Below, one piece after another: positions 11,425 through 22,849 of a DNA stretch of 64,000 bases (position 1 is the stretch's first letter; each line of letters opens with the position of its first letter). This DNA comes from Shinisaurus crocodilurus (Eukaryota; Chordata; Lepidosauria; Squamata; Shinisauridae). The notes under the pieces are model-generated. The model was not told the origin of the DNA. It ran no database searches and saw only the letters and a list, made by a program, of their open reading frames with translations. The translations under genes and the position numbers were made by a program. The DNA is taken from the NCBI GenBank assembly GCA_021292165.1, contig CM037877.1:210098715-210162714 (forward strand), in the 5' to 3' direction.

Positions 11425-11727
11425 CTGGTTTGGCGGACAATAGATTTCATAAGCTTTTCTTCACTGAATTTGTCCTTCCAGTGAAGAGCTCTGGTGGTAT
11501 TAGCTTTTAAAAGACTTTTACATCTTGGATAGCCTGTGGACTCATTCTTTTGGCATAGAGGATGTCAGTGGCCAGTAATTAGACTTTCAGAGTACTGTGC
11601 TACCCAGAGCAAGATTTCTTGGTCTGAGAAAGAAATCTATTTTAGTTCATTATATGGTCAGGAAGCAAAAGTATAGAGGAGAGTTTGAGGCTTGTCACTT
11701 TGATGGTTACTGATAGCTCTTCAGCAG

Positions 11728-11752
11728 GGTGGTGGTGGTGGTGGTGGTGGTG
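11728..11752. repeat. (GGT)n microsatellite
   Basis: Eight uninterrupted GGT units. Confidence 0.95.
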
Positions 11753-12714
11753 TCATACTATTAGATTTGTGACATCTATCCATTTAGCTGTCATCAGACA
11801 TACCACCCTAACATTATGTTGAAATTTTACACTCTAAAACAATGGCTCTCAAAAATGTGATCTTGTGGGATGTCAAGTACGGTAATTGCCTGGGCAGGTA
11901 TAAACTTCTTCCTGGTGTATGCCTTGAGCCAGGAGATAGAGTTTCACTGCCAGCGCACCCTAGCCCCACTTAATCAACACAATATAGATGTGCAATAATA
12001 GTAAGTGCATGATATCATGTGGTGTATAATGAAGGTATAGATTCCACCGGCTCTTATCTGGTGACATGAATATAACTCTGCAGTTGCCATCTTAACATCC
12101 CTGGAATGTTCTTTAGTAACCTCATGCCTGTATTCTTTGTTAGCTCTGTGTTCAGAAGGGCCAAGCTAGATGATACATGGAAGGTGTGGATGCATTCCAC
12201 GTGTCTGTTGTTAAATAGGATTGGGACTGTAGGGCAGGGGTGAAAAATCTTAGGTTCCCAGGGACCCAATCTGGCCCTCTGGGGTTCCCCAGATGGCCAT
12301 GCTCCTACCTCTTTCCCCCAACCACCGGTCGTTGGGTGGTCTCCCAATTTTTGTAGTTTCCTCCCATTGAAATGCATCTCCTTAGTTACTGACAATAAAA
12401 GCTGTAAGCTACAATAATGCTGATATTTTTTGTATCTTGGACCTGACCTCCTTTTACTTTGGCTCCACCCACCCCGGAATGCTTCTCTGAAATTGAATTC
12501 AGCCCTCAGGCTGAAAGAGATTCCCCACCCCTGGGTGCATGTAGAGGAGAGGTTTAACGATTGCTGCCAAAGGCAGCTTTCCTCCCACGGGTGGGGTGAT
12601 TTTCATCAGAACCACGGCATAGGGAGAAAGGGCTAAACTTCCTTTCCCTGTGCACTGTGGTCTCTATAATGAGTCATACCCCCTCCCTCCCAAGCTGCTA
12701 TTTAATTTTTTTTT

Positions 12715-12777
<63 letters not shown>

Positions 12778-12778
12778 T
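12715..12778. repeat. (ATC)n(ATT)n microsatellite
   Basis: An ATC run changes directly into an ATT run; together about 64 bp. Confidence 0.95.
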
Positions 12779-12921
12779 TAAAAAACAAACAAACAGATAC
12801 ATGAAATGTCTGGATGCATTTAACATATCATCTAGTCTGGTCTTTCTAAAATGTTTCAGTTCATTTTCCTGCACAGCTTGGTTAACCCCGGCTCTCTTTA
12901 CAGTGTGTCAACTCAAGTCGC

Positions 12922-12986
12922 TCAAATGTTAAAAGAAGTGATTTCATTGTGCCCCTTTTAGTCTTCTGTTTTTACTAAAAGCACTG
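12922..12986. repeat. 65-bp direct repeat, left copy
   Basis: Matches 16373-16437 in the same orientation with a single visible mismatch. It contains an internal TTTTAGT/ACTAAAA inverted pair. The sequences outside the 65 bp do not match, and it fits none of the repeat families recognised here. Confidence 0.85.
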
Positions 12987-13740
12987 TGCCCCACCCTCTT
13001 CCTTTCTTCAAAGCATTGTCATCGTGCTTTAAAGATTCTTCTGTCATTAAACGTACCAGTGGCATGGCTGTTTCAATTCAAACTCTGGTCTGCTTCAGAA
13101 TAGTTTGAAGAAGCCTCTGTTGGCTGATGGGTAATCGGCCAGATTTAAAATAGCCCAACTGGGTGGATGTCATCAGTGTTATCTCATGGGGAAGAGAAAC
13201 TGGCCTGATTTCAACAACAGCCTTCTTTCCAGAATGTTTCACAAAAACATGCAGTGATTGCCACACATATGTGTCCCATCATCCAGCGATGAAATACAAT
13301 CACATCGCCTGTAGGGTAAAGCATGGTGTTTTATTTTGGTCGGTTCAAGCAGGAGAGTGTGTGATCATGTTGCGGTACTTTGTTTATGCCAACCAAGTCT
13401 GTTTATGAAGTCCTCTGCAGGAAAAGTTGGCTAGAAAGGCCAAACTAGAAACAATGTACCGTACATATAAATGCATAAACTCATATAATGGGTTTAATTA
13501 AACACATATCAGCCCTTTGGTGTTTGCTTTGTCCATTGACTTTAGTTGACCTTACTCTCTGTAATGCACCCACTAGCTTCTCCATCTATTCCATACTTTC
13601 TATCTAAATTGAGATATTCTTATGTGTCCCTGTGTAATGAGTATTCTCTTATATTGAGGATTAATCATCCTGGGTTCACAAGTGGCTTTTGATTTGGGCT
13701 TCCTACATGAAAAGTCTTATAGATAGAACTTTACATATTT

Positions 13741-13930
13741 AGGTATTTATTTATTTGAAGATATTTTTTTTACCCTGCTCAACAGCTTAAAAAGGCTCCC
13801 AGAGTGGCTTACAAATAATAAGACCCTGCCCCCAGGCTTACAATCTAAAATACATGACACAAAAGGAAAGGGATTCAGAAGAAGGAGGGGGGGAAAGCAA
13901 GCTCAGGCACTAGTTCTTTGTTACAAAGTC
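13741..13930 (-). repeat. LINE/SINE 3' end repeat, second copy
   Basis: Same family as 6340-6535: GGCTCCCAGAGTGGCTTACA, then TACAATCTAAAATACATGAC. The T-rich side at 13741 is the A-rich tail on the minus strand. Confidence 0.5.
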
Positions 13931-16372
13931 TTTTTAACAACCCACTGGGATAGAAACCATTCAGAGAGAGGAGGAGGAGCCAAATGCTGCTGGTGTCTCC
14001 GCAGAACTGATGGAGTGGCCCTGCTTCCCATCTCTCTCTCTCTCTCTCTCTCTCTTTTGCTGCCTGATGGAATGGCTGCTGCCCAGTCCACCCTGGAGTC
14101 CTTGTGGAAATGGAATCAGCAGCTGACAATAGGACTCCTGGCTTCTTTGCGGCTCATATTGCTAAACTCATTCCATGGCGGTATTTTCATGCCCATCCAC
14201 TAAACATTTTCTCAGACCTTCCACCTTCACTCAAACTTCTCTGATACTCTGTGACAGGGACTCGCAGTAGGTGTCCTTTTAATCATACTGCCTTGATTTC
14301 AGAAACTCTAGGAAACGGAACTGTTGTTTTGCCTTGTTGTCTTAATTCCAAATCTATCTTGAGTACCTCCATATGGCTGGGCTTCTGAGAATGCGATGGA
14401 GGCCTGGTTTTCTGTCATGCCAATTATTAAATCATGAACTTTGCCCTAATTCCTATAGGGTTTAATATGGTAGCCTGCAGTGGTGGTTACGTGTGTGTGT
14501 GTTTTAAATAGAAAAGTGCCGACTGGTTCCATAAATTTGCAAGGACTGGGTGCTTCTCATCCTTGAAAATCCTGGCATGCCTTCAATAAGCTGTCTGCAC
14601 TTCAGACTAGAGCTTGTCGCTTCGGAAGGTCTGGCAAAGTTTGCCACTTCTGACAAGGCATTTTCTTGTTGGCTGGGATTTGGGTGCAGGAGTGGCTCTG
14701 TCCGTCGTGCCAGCTGGCTTCTGACCGTGTTGGGTTTCAGGTCTTTGCCTCCCCATGCCCTTTTAAAGATTGGGTTACTTAGAACTTGTCCGAGTCGACA
14801 ACTGTCCGGGGAATGAAAAACTGCCTCAGAGAGCTGAAGAGTTTGGAGAGAAACTCTTCAGACACACAGAAACCAGAGCAAGTAAACTAAAGGAGAGGAA
14901 TCTTTTTCAGGCTAGAAAGGAAGACAATGGTGAAGGCAAAAGACTGTCCTTGGGCAATATTTTGAAGAACAAACAGACATTCCCTAGCACTGTGACCTGT
15001 TGGACTAAGGGCACTAGAATCAAGATTGGTTTCACGGTAACTCCAAGCGTATCCTTTGTATTATCTAGCTGTGACTTCTTTAAACTGAATTTTATTTTTC
15101 TCTCTGAGGCAGAGGACAATTTCTTGGGCTTACCTTAATGATGATGAGGCCTGTGTTGGGAATAAGATAAATTGTGATTTAGTAAACAGAAGTATCCCAG
15201 GATTCGTTGTATCACATTTGCTGATTGTTTCTTAATGTCTGGAGGTGCAAAGTTAAGGTCAGCTGGTTCAGTTAGTGAGAGGATGGATTCTTACAGGGGA
15301 TTCGAGAGATTCCCTGAGATTTGAGAGAAACAGACACAAGTTCTTTAGAAATAATATTTGTCATTGACCATGGGCTTCTCACTGAGTTTCTCTGTGCCTC
15401 AACTTCCCATCCATAAAATGGGGATAATGGCTGCTTTCTTCCTTGTGTGCTGAAGAAACTTGGATGCTGCAGCAATAGCTTTACTTCCTGCTGTATGATC
15501 CAGCCCTAAATCTCTTTTCTCTCCGTTTGGCTTGTTCCAAGAACTATAAGCTCCAAGAAAGCCTTTGTTTTTCACTCAGTTTCGGGTAAAGACTCTGAAA
15601 TAGCAAACCTATATAGAAATTGCAGTCATGTTTTCTAGCAAATTGTAAATGTTCTTTTGGCTATTTTATCAATGAGGTGGGTTGTTCTTTCCCTCAACAA
15701 ATCCTTTGCCAACAGGAGAGTTAACAGAGCTCTGAATTCAAGGCATGATTGGAATCATAGTAATGTGAGCTCTTCCTGCTAATTCTTTGCTTAGCGCTAA
15801 GGTGAGGCAACAAGACCTCTGATTCCTTAACCTGGAAGGACAGGACTGGCCATGACATTCATTTATTTTCTCACAGAGACAGTTCACTAGGTTGGTGGAA
15901 ATGGTTTGTGTTTACTTTTAATACTACTAATACGAATGCTACTTATTATGTATATAACACATTCAAAGTGCTTCATATCCATTATAATAGTACTAAACTT
16001 TTTTTATACATAGTTTTCCTGAAAATATAGAACAGTCAATACAAAGATCTGCATAAAAAGGTACACAACTATATACCCTAGAACAGAAATAACCACCTAA
16101 CAAGAACAGAAGTGAGAAAACTTCCAGTGAACATAAACTCCAAGGCAGATGCCCATATTACAAACATCTGTACAGCAACCCTGTGAGGTAGGCTAGCAGT
16201 ATAATCCTCATTTAGCAGATGGTGGGGTGGAGTGTGGAGTGGGGGGGGGGGACACTGAGAAAATGGCTTGCCCAAAGTACCTAGTGAAATTTGAATCGAG
16301 GACTTTCCAGCTCACAGTCTTAAACCGTTAAGCAATCACAGCTCTAACACCCTTTGAGAAATACGAACAAAA
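13931..16372. other. No gene recognised; (TC)n at 14033-14054
   Basis: The only structure seen is a CT-dinucleotide run and a G-run near 16241. Some frames of 60-120 codons exist (for example 14770-15138), but none resembles a known protein and none has convincing splice borders. Confidence 0.45.
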
Positions 16373-16437
16373 TCAAATGTTAAAAGAAGTTATTTCATTG
16401 TGCCCCTTTTAGTCTTCTGTTTTTACTAAAAGCACTG
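16373..16437. repeat. 65-bp direct repeat, right copy
   Basis: Near-identical partner of 12922-12986, about 3.45 kb downstream. Confidence 0.85.
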
Positions 16438-16809
16438 AAGGATGAACCACATTCCATATTCATAGCTGTGCCTATCTGATTAGAATTGTGGACTAGGGCT
16501 CTAGAGTTCCATCTTCAATTCCTTTGAAGTTCCATCTTTCAATTCCAGCCATTATTATGATTGGGCTTGTTCTCGTACCTGCAGATCTTGCTGAAACCAG
16601 TGAGTTTCAATACTTCTTCAACTCTGACCCCTTTTCATTTGTACCTCACCCAGCACAGAGGGGGTGGTTTGTGTCCCCCACATCAGTCAGTCAGTCAGGC
16701 GATCACTCGTGACCGAGTAAGATTGTCTTCCAGGATTAAAAAAAAAAAAGAAAATTTACAAAAAGGAGATTTTAAAAGGAGGAAAATTCTAAAGAAAATT
16801 GTGTAGACT

Positions 16810-17478
16810 CTAGTGATGGGTCCGTAAGTGACTATGGAAGCCAATTCTAGATCCACACAGCTTCCCACAGTGAGGACACAGGTTACCAGATGGAAGATGG
16901 TCTTGTAAAGGATTCATTTGACGTGCTTTTCGCTTAGCACGTTTCTCCCTTTCACCTTGCACTCGAGCTTCTTCAAAGTCCATAGAACCTTTGTGAAAGG
17001 CCAACCTCCAGTTAGATCGTTCATGGGCCAGAGCTTCCCAGTTTTTGATGTTTATATTGCATTTTTTTAGATTAGCCTTAAGAACATCTTTAAACCTCTT
17101 ATATTGACCACCGATATTCCGCTTTCCATCCTTGAGTTGGGAATAAAGTAACTGCTTTGGGAGACGGCAGTCAGGCATTCGAACAACATGACCGGTCCAC
17201 TGAAGTTGGCGTTGAAGGATCATTTTTTCAACGCTAGTAGTCTTTGCTTCTTCCAGTACACTGACATTTGTTTGCCTATCTTCCCAAGTAATTTGCAGGA
17301 TTTTCCGGAGGCAACGTTGATGAAATCTTTCAAGGAGTTGGAGGTGACGTTTATAGATAGTCCATGTTTCGCAGGCATACAATAAAGTTGGTAATACAAT
17401 GGCTTCATAAACCAGTGTTTTGGTCTTCTTACCAATATCCCGATCCTCGAACACTCTATGTTTCATTCGAGAAAACAC
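16810..17478 (-). pseudogene. C-terminal domain and zinc finger of the full-length LINE
   Basis: This 222-codon frame starts MFSRMKHRVFEDRD and includes LLYACETWTIY, LQWTGHVVRMPDCRLPKQLL and a lysine-rich stretch. It ends with a C2H2 finger, CPHCGKLCGSRIGFHSHLRTH, at the extreme C-terminus. A terminal finger in this position is thought to help bind RNA or target DNA. It follows the RT after a frameshift and is better preserved than the same region at 2204-2850. Confidence 0.85.
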
Positions 17479-17492
17479 GGCACTTGCGGAGC

Positions 17493-18616
17493 TCAGACGA
17501 TGCTGGATTTCACTGTCGATGTAGCTGTAACAGAAAGATAGCTGCCAAGATAGAGAAAATGATCGACATTTTTCAGTATTGTCCCGCCAAGCTGGATAGA
17601 TGGCATCACCAAAGGGTTAGCTTGCACTTGCTGATGAAGCACTTTGGTTTTTTTGATGTTAAGTGAGAGAACAAGTTTTCCGTATGCTTCTGCAAAAGCA
17701 TTTAGAATAGTTTGGAGATCATCCTCTGAATGTGCGGAGACCACATTATCATCAGCATACTGAAGTTCCACAACGGAGGTTGTAATTACCTTACTTTTTG
17801 CTTTCAGCCTGCTGAGATTAAAAAGCTTTCCATCTGTTCGATATATAATTCCCACACCAGTGGGAAGTTTCCCCTCGACAAGATGTAAAATCATGGCGAT
17901 GAAAATAGAAAATAATGTTGGGGCAATAACACATCCCTGTTTAACACCTGATCCCACTTTAAATGGAGCACCATGAGAGCCGTTGTTGTCCAAGACCGTA
18001 GCCGTCATGTTGTCATGGAGAAGTCGCAAGATGTTCACAAATTTATTGGGGCATCCAATTTTCATAAGGATAGTCCAGAGAGCTGTTCGGTCTACAGTAT
18101 CAAAGGCCTTAGCAAGATCAATAAATCCATATAAAGGGGTTGATTTTGCTCCCGGCATTTTTCTTGGAGCTGACATGCAGTAAAAATCATGTCTACTGTC
18201 CCTCTAGAGGGGCGGAAACCATATTGAGTTTCAGGGAGGATCTCTTCTGAAATAGATAGAAGACGGTTTGCGAGAATCCTGGCAAATATTTTACCTGCGG
18301 TAGCTAAGAGAGAAATGCCGCGATAGTTTCCACAGTCTGTTCTATCACCTTTCTCAAAGAGGGTGATAATTATGGCATCCCTGAAGTCTTCTGGGATCTC
18401 TTCTCTTATCCAGATTTTTTTGATGAGTTTATGAAGATGTTGTACAAGTTCGGGGGGCCCTTCTTTAAAGATTTCAGCAGGAATCCCATCTGGTCCACTA
18501 GCTTTGTTATTCTTCATTTGATTAATGGCTTTTTTTACTTCATCCAAAGTGGGGAGTATTGCAAGTTCCTCTCTAATTTGTTTTTGCGGGATTTGCGAAA
18601 AAATCTCATTATCCAC
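17493..18616 (-). pseudogene. Reverse transcriptase of the full-length LINE (two frames)
   Basis: Two overlapping frames, 18616-18092 and 18176-17493, together cover the RT. The first has ASGPDGIPAEIF and GFRPSRGTVDMIF. The second has FIDLAKAFDTVDR, SGVKQGCVIAPTLF and LQYADDNVV. A frameshift near 18160 separates them. A second frameshift just before 17493 is shared with the other copy of this LINE in the window. Confidence 0.85.
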
Positions 18617-18986
18617 CTTAGATTTACGATTTAAAAGGTAATAATAATGCTCTTTCCAACGCAGTGCAATAGACTCTTTGTCTTTTAAGAGTTTGGTGCC
18701 ATCTTTTGATTGTAAAGGGTTTGTACCATAGGTTTTTGGTCCATAAATGGCCCTTGTGGCCTTAAAAAAGCCCCGTGCATCATGAGATTCTGCAAGTTGT
18801 TGAATTTCTTCAGCTTTCTTTTTTCACCAGGCGTTCTTAAGTTCTCTTGTTCTTCTTTGGACCTCAGCCTTTGCACTAGCGTAGATTTTTTTTCTTGGCA
18901 GTGCAGTTAATATCATTTTGCCATATTTGGAAGGCTTTCCTTTTTTGGTCAATTATATATTTAATCTCATTATCATTTTCATCAAA

Positions 18987-19994
18987 CTAATCCTGATGTT
19001 TCTTAGTTTCGTATCCAATAGTTTGTTCACAAGCTGCAGTAATGGAGGTTTTCAGCTTAGACCAATGGTCCTCAATGTTGTGAGGAGGTTCCGTAGGTAG
19101 ATGTTCCTTAAGAAGTGATTGAAGACGAGTTTGCTTAATAGGATCTTGTAGGGTGTGGATGTTCATTTTACGCCTTGGTTTCCTTCCTTGAAGCCTACGT
19201 TGGGGAGCAATGTTGATAACCATAGTGGACCGGATTAGTCGGTGGTCTGTCCAGCAGTCGTCGGCACTCACCATGGCCCTAGTAAGAAGTACATCGTGGC
19301 GATCTCTAACACGGACAATTACATAATCCAGAAGATGCCAGTGCTTTGACCGTGGGTGCTGCCATGATGTTTTAAACTTATTCTTTTGTCGAAAGAGCGT
19401 GTTTGTGATAGTGAGATTATGCTCTGCACATATAGACAAAAGTAAGATTCCGTTCGGGTTGCTATTACCAACTCCGTCTTTTCCAATAGTTTCTGGCCAT
19501 AAATCAAAGTCACGCCCGACTCTTGCGTTAAAATCGCCCAGGAGGATAATTTTATCCTCCTTAGGTATCTCTGACAGGAGAGTGTCCAACTGGGTATAAA
19601 AGTTTTCCTTGATGTCTTCATCAGCATCTAATGTTGGCGCATAAGCGCTCAAAATAGTTACCTGCTGGTTATTGGCGAGCTTTAATCGAAGAGTTATCAG
19701 GCGTTCGTTAATGCCAGTAGGAACTTCTGACAAAGAGTTCACTAGCTCATTTTTGATGGCAAAGCCTACTCCATGTATTCGTCGGTCCTGCTCAGGTAGT
19801 CCTTTCCAGAAGAAGGTATAGCCTCCTTTTTCTTCCTTCAACTGTCCCTCTCCTGCCCTTCGAGTTTCTTGAAGTGCTGCTATGTCAATTTTAAACCGTC
19901 TCAGCTCCCTTGCAATAATAGCAGTCCTACGCTCAGGGCGTTCACTATCTATGTTATCCAGCAGTGTTCGTATATTCCATGTTCCAAAATTCAA
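18987..19994 (-). pseudogene. AP-endonuclease domain of the full-length LINE
   Basis: The 335-codon frame begins MNFGTWNIRTLLDN and carries apurinic endonuclease hallmarks: the N-terminal WNIRTL block, LQETR with the catalytic glutamate, LLGDFNARVG and a late DDCWTDHRLI block with the catalytic DH pair. In a live element it nicks the target DNA. It stops at HQD, where the other copy keeps a tryptophan codon (TGG to TAG). A second TGG to TGA change follows in the linker near 18830. The ATG choice is supported by the motif starting a few residues later. Confidence 0.88.
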
Positions 19995-20671
19995 ATGTCT
20001 TTTTCGACCGCTAAAATGGTGACCCCACTGGATGCGGTAATCCAGTCAGGGGAGAAAGAGGTAGACTATGTTTAGGGCACCTTTTCTAGCCCCCTCCCCA
20101 TACAGGGTGAGCAGAGTGGATCCTAAATAGGACTGCTCAGTCATGGATACAGCTGCCGAGCTGCTTGACTACCTCGTTCCTTGAACAGGGCGACTGAGTC
20201 TGCATCCACCGCCCATGTGCTGGTCCGTGACTAGGGGCTTCCAGATTCACAGTCCTGCCCCTGTCGCCATTCGCCAGTCGCCATGGGACTTTTTTGGTTG
20301 GTTGGTTGGTTTGGTTGGGTTGGGTTGGGTTGGAAGACGCCTGTGCGTGAAGCTGTTTTCTGTGGGGAGATCGGTGCACAACGAATCACCACACAAACTT
20401 GACAGAGGACGGCAATGATCCAATGGGCACGGTCACCCTGACGATTGGAAAACCATTCTCTGCTGCAGCCTTCATCCGCCTTCACAGCCGTTGTAATTTA
20501 GGTTTAAATTATCTTCCGCCTGTTCTGCCGTTGAGGACTTTTTGTTTTGGATCGTTCTTTGTCTGGTTCCTCTCCCCGGACCTTACCGCCATGGGTGACC
20601 CTACCGGGAGTATATAGCTCCCGACGGCATTGCTCACAGGGTTCATCGGAACACGCAAGCCCACTCACCAC

Positions 20672-20710
20672 TTCAAGGTGACGATCCGGCGAGAGGATCG
20701 TCACCTTGAA
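20672..20710 (-). other. 5'-terminal hairpin of the full-length LINE
   Basis: A perfect 16-bp inverted repeat, TTCAAGGTGACGATCC and its complement, with a 7-base loop. It starts 2 nt inside the element's 5' terminus as set by the target-site duplication. A second short stem, CGGGAG/CTCCCG with loop CTATATA, follows at about 20604-20622. Confidence 0.85.
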
Positions 20711-20729
20711 TCGTCCCCCACATACTATG

Positions 20730-21125
20730 TGATAAATAAAGCCTGTCATGTATTATATAATCAGTAGTAATATAGACTTTGTTTCTAAGGCTGGGTCTGG
20801 CCTAAATTTGGTGTAGGACTTTGCACAGTCTCTTTTCCAAGTTCAGAGAAATGCTTGCCAAAAGCTATGAGCCAGATGGGCAGGAATGCTAGAGATAAGC
20901 AAAGCTCAAAAACACGTCACTGGTGAAACACTGGCTCATTAGATGATGGTGGCAAAATTGTCACTGACTTACACAAGGGTAAAGAGGACCGCAGGATCAA
21001 GGATCAGGAATATTTTAGTTTATATTTTTAAATTGTGGGACTGAGAGAAGATGGATTGCCTGTATATGTGCGTCTGTTTTCAGAAAAGAGGACCAAATGT
21101 AATGAACATGATGCAGTCTTTACAA
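20730..21125. other. No recognised feature
   Basis: Unique-looking DNA between the LINE and a truncated SINE. I see nothing in it. Confidence 0.5.
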
Positions 21126-21128
21126 CCC

Positions 21129-21251
21129 TACCTTACAGGGTTGTTGTGAGGATAAAAATGGAGAGGAGGAGGACCATGTAAGCCACCTTGGGTTCCTTGC
21201 AAGAGGAAAAAAGGCGGGATAGAAATGTAATAATAAATAAATAAATAAATT
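21129..21251 (+). mobile_element. 5'-truncated Sauria-like SINE
   Basis: Only the 3' half is present: TTACAGGGTTGTTGTGAGGA, GCCACCTTGGGTTCCTTGCA and a TAATAAATAAATAAATAAAT tail. Confidence 0.8.
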
Positions 21252-21412
21252 TATACTGCTCTCTCCCTTTAAAAAAGCCCACCTGTAGAAGGCAGTTCAT
21301 TTTGGCAGCATCAGTCAAACGTGGCCCAGAGCAATCACACATTTCTTCCATGATTTCAAAACAGCCACAGACCTTGACAATGTTTTCATGCTGACCCGAC
21401 TAGAGAGAAAGT

Positions 21413-21567
21413 AGAATCATAGAATAGTAGATTTGGAAGGGGCCTATAAGGCCATCAAGTACAGCCCCCTGCACAACACAGGAGAACAGATGTGGGCAGC
21501 CCAGGCAGTCACCCATCCAAGCACTGACCCGGCTCATACCTGCTTAGCTTCAGCATGTGGCCTGCAT
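21413..21567 (-). mobile_element. 5S rRNA-CR1 chimeric SINE, older subtype
   Basis: On the minus strand the head contains GAAGCTAAGCAGG and GTGCTTGGATGGGTGACTG followed by CCTGGG. This is a 5S rRNA order: A box region, intermediate element and C box region. A 3' part then reads like the CR1 end (ATGGCCTTATAGGCCCCTTC) and finishes TTCTATGATTC. It keeps more of the 5S gene after the C box than the copies at 22.9, 31.1 and 47.4 kb, and is more diverged. Confidence 0.75.
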
Positions 21568-22258
21568 TATGTGCTCAACACCACCTAGTCATACTTTGCA
21601 GGTTTTTTTGTATTAAGAATGGCAGGCTAGTAGGCTATTCCCATGCAATGTACTTATGGGAGAATACATGTTTTAAAGTTATACTGGAATGAAGAATCCC
21701 CATAGATTTGTAAGGAAAAAATCCTGGGAGGATGAAGGATTTCCCATGAACTCCTTCGCCTATATCTTTGCTGTTTATTCCCCACGTACTCATCCATGTG
21801 GAATCAGTAGATCTGAGTGGGGTAGGGAAATGGATGAATTATAGATTAAAAACAGCAATCTCAATTCTGCCTGTTCGTGGATATCCTGATCAAAAGCTCA
21901 GTCTCCACAAGAGAGAAGAGAGAGGCTAACCGCCAGTGACAGCTTCATGATTCGTTTCTCCAATACGGGGTTTTTCATGAATTGGTTTATGACCAGAATC
22001 AGAGGCTTGCTGATTGTGGTAGGAGGCAGCCTTCACTTCTCTTTAGCAAGAAAGCATACTGCAGATGAGTTACACCTTAACACACACTAGCTATCCAGTC
22101 ATACAGTTAGGATGGTTAAAAGCAGGTTTGTAAATAAGCAGTCACCTACTCACCTGTGGCTAGTAAAATTTTCCACCAGGTAAGCAAATAGAGAGATTTA
22201 TATAAATTGAATAAGTTCCCTCCCCTCCAAGTATAGATGGACCAGAAATGACTTAGGG

Positions 22259-22330
22259 TGCAATCCTATGCATGTTTAGACAGAAGTCGTATAACTCCCT
22301 GCATTCCCCAGCTAGCCACACTGCAAACTC
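22259..22330. repeat. Single arm of a MITE related to 59116-59214
   Basis: Contains TGCAATCCTATGCATGTTTA and ACAGAAG followed by TATAACTCCC. This corresponds to one end of the palindromic element at 59.1 kb. Confidence 0.5.
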
Positions 22331-22597
22331 AGCATGTGGGCTTACCAACTCAGTTGCAAGGCTGGTTAAAATTAAAAGGGTGTGTTCTTGTGTATGTGGC
22401 ACAGAAAATCATACAGTTGGGTAGTAGTGGCAGAAAATGAGATTGGTTTTTTCTGGTCCATGTTTTCTCCCTGGCTCTCTTTGTGTCTGTGGCTAATTCA
22501 CTTTGGAGTTCCAAGCACCCCACTTGGAAATATCTTAGGTTGCTATTTCACCATTCCAATTTTTGTTAGTGCTGTCATTCAGAGTCCAGGTCAACAT

Positions 22598-22690
22598 CTG
22601 GGAGACCCCTCCTCTAGTTTCCTGCATTGAGCAGGGGGTTGGATTTGATAGCCTTGTAGGCTCCTTCCAACTCTATGATCTATGAAATCT
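22598..22690 (+). mobile_element. 5S rRNA-CR1 SINE, 3' fragment
   Basis: Begins at the end of the 5S part (GGGAGACCCCTCCTCTAG) and continues through the CR1-like tail to CTATGATCTATGAAATCT. It is truncated within the 5S head. Confidence 0.75.
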
Positions 22691-22739
22691 GAAACAGTTG
22701 GGCTGCCTCATTGGTTTTCTTGAATGTGAAGATTATAAT

Positions 22740-22779
22740 ACCACCACCACCACCACCACCACCACCACCACCACCACCT
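22740..22779. repeat. (CAC)n microsatellite
   Basis: About thirteen uninterrupted CAC/ACC units between two 5S-CR1 SINE copies. Confidence 0.95.
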
Positions 22780-22849
22780 GATTTTGGCATCTGTTCATGC
22801 TGGTGAACTAGTCCTGCATGCATGAAGAAAGGCCAAACAAGATGTACGG

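Larger units (their letters stand above)
16684..20712 (-). mobile_element. Full-length APE-RT-zinc finger LINE with 11-bp target-site duplication
   Basis: The element is bounded by GTCCCCCACAT at 16673-16683 and again at 20713-20723, a perfect 11-bp target-site duplication, so both ends are defined. Its length is about 4.03 kb. On the minus strand the order is a 5' UTR of about 700 bp (20712 to 19995), an endonuclease frame, a reverse transcriptase, a C2H2 zinc finger and a 3' UTR ending in a short TGACTGACTGATG tail. The 5' UTR holds a terminal hairpin and a (TTGGT)n-like stretch at about 20297-20331. The protein frame is broken. The clade is uncertain; Ingi/Vingi-like is my best guess. Confidence 0.9.

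Noticed and set aside
12715..12778. CRISPR-like array or coding histidine repeat
   Set aside because: It is a plain trinucleotide microsatellite without spacers.
20600..20712. HDV-like self-cleaving ribozyme at the LINE 5' end
   Set aside because: The loop region CCTCTCGCC recalls the ribozyme L3, but the arms form one continuous stem and I could not place the P2 pairing or the nested pseudoknot.
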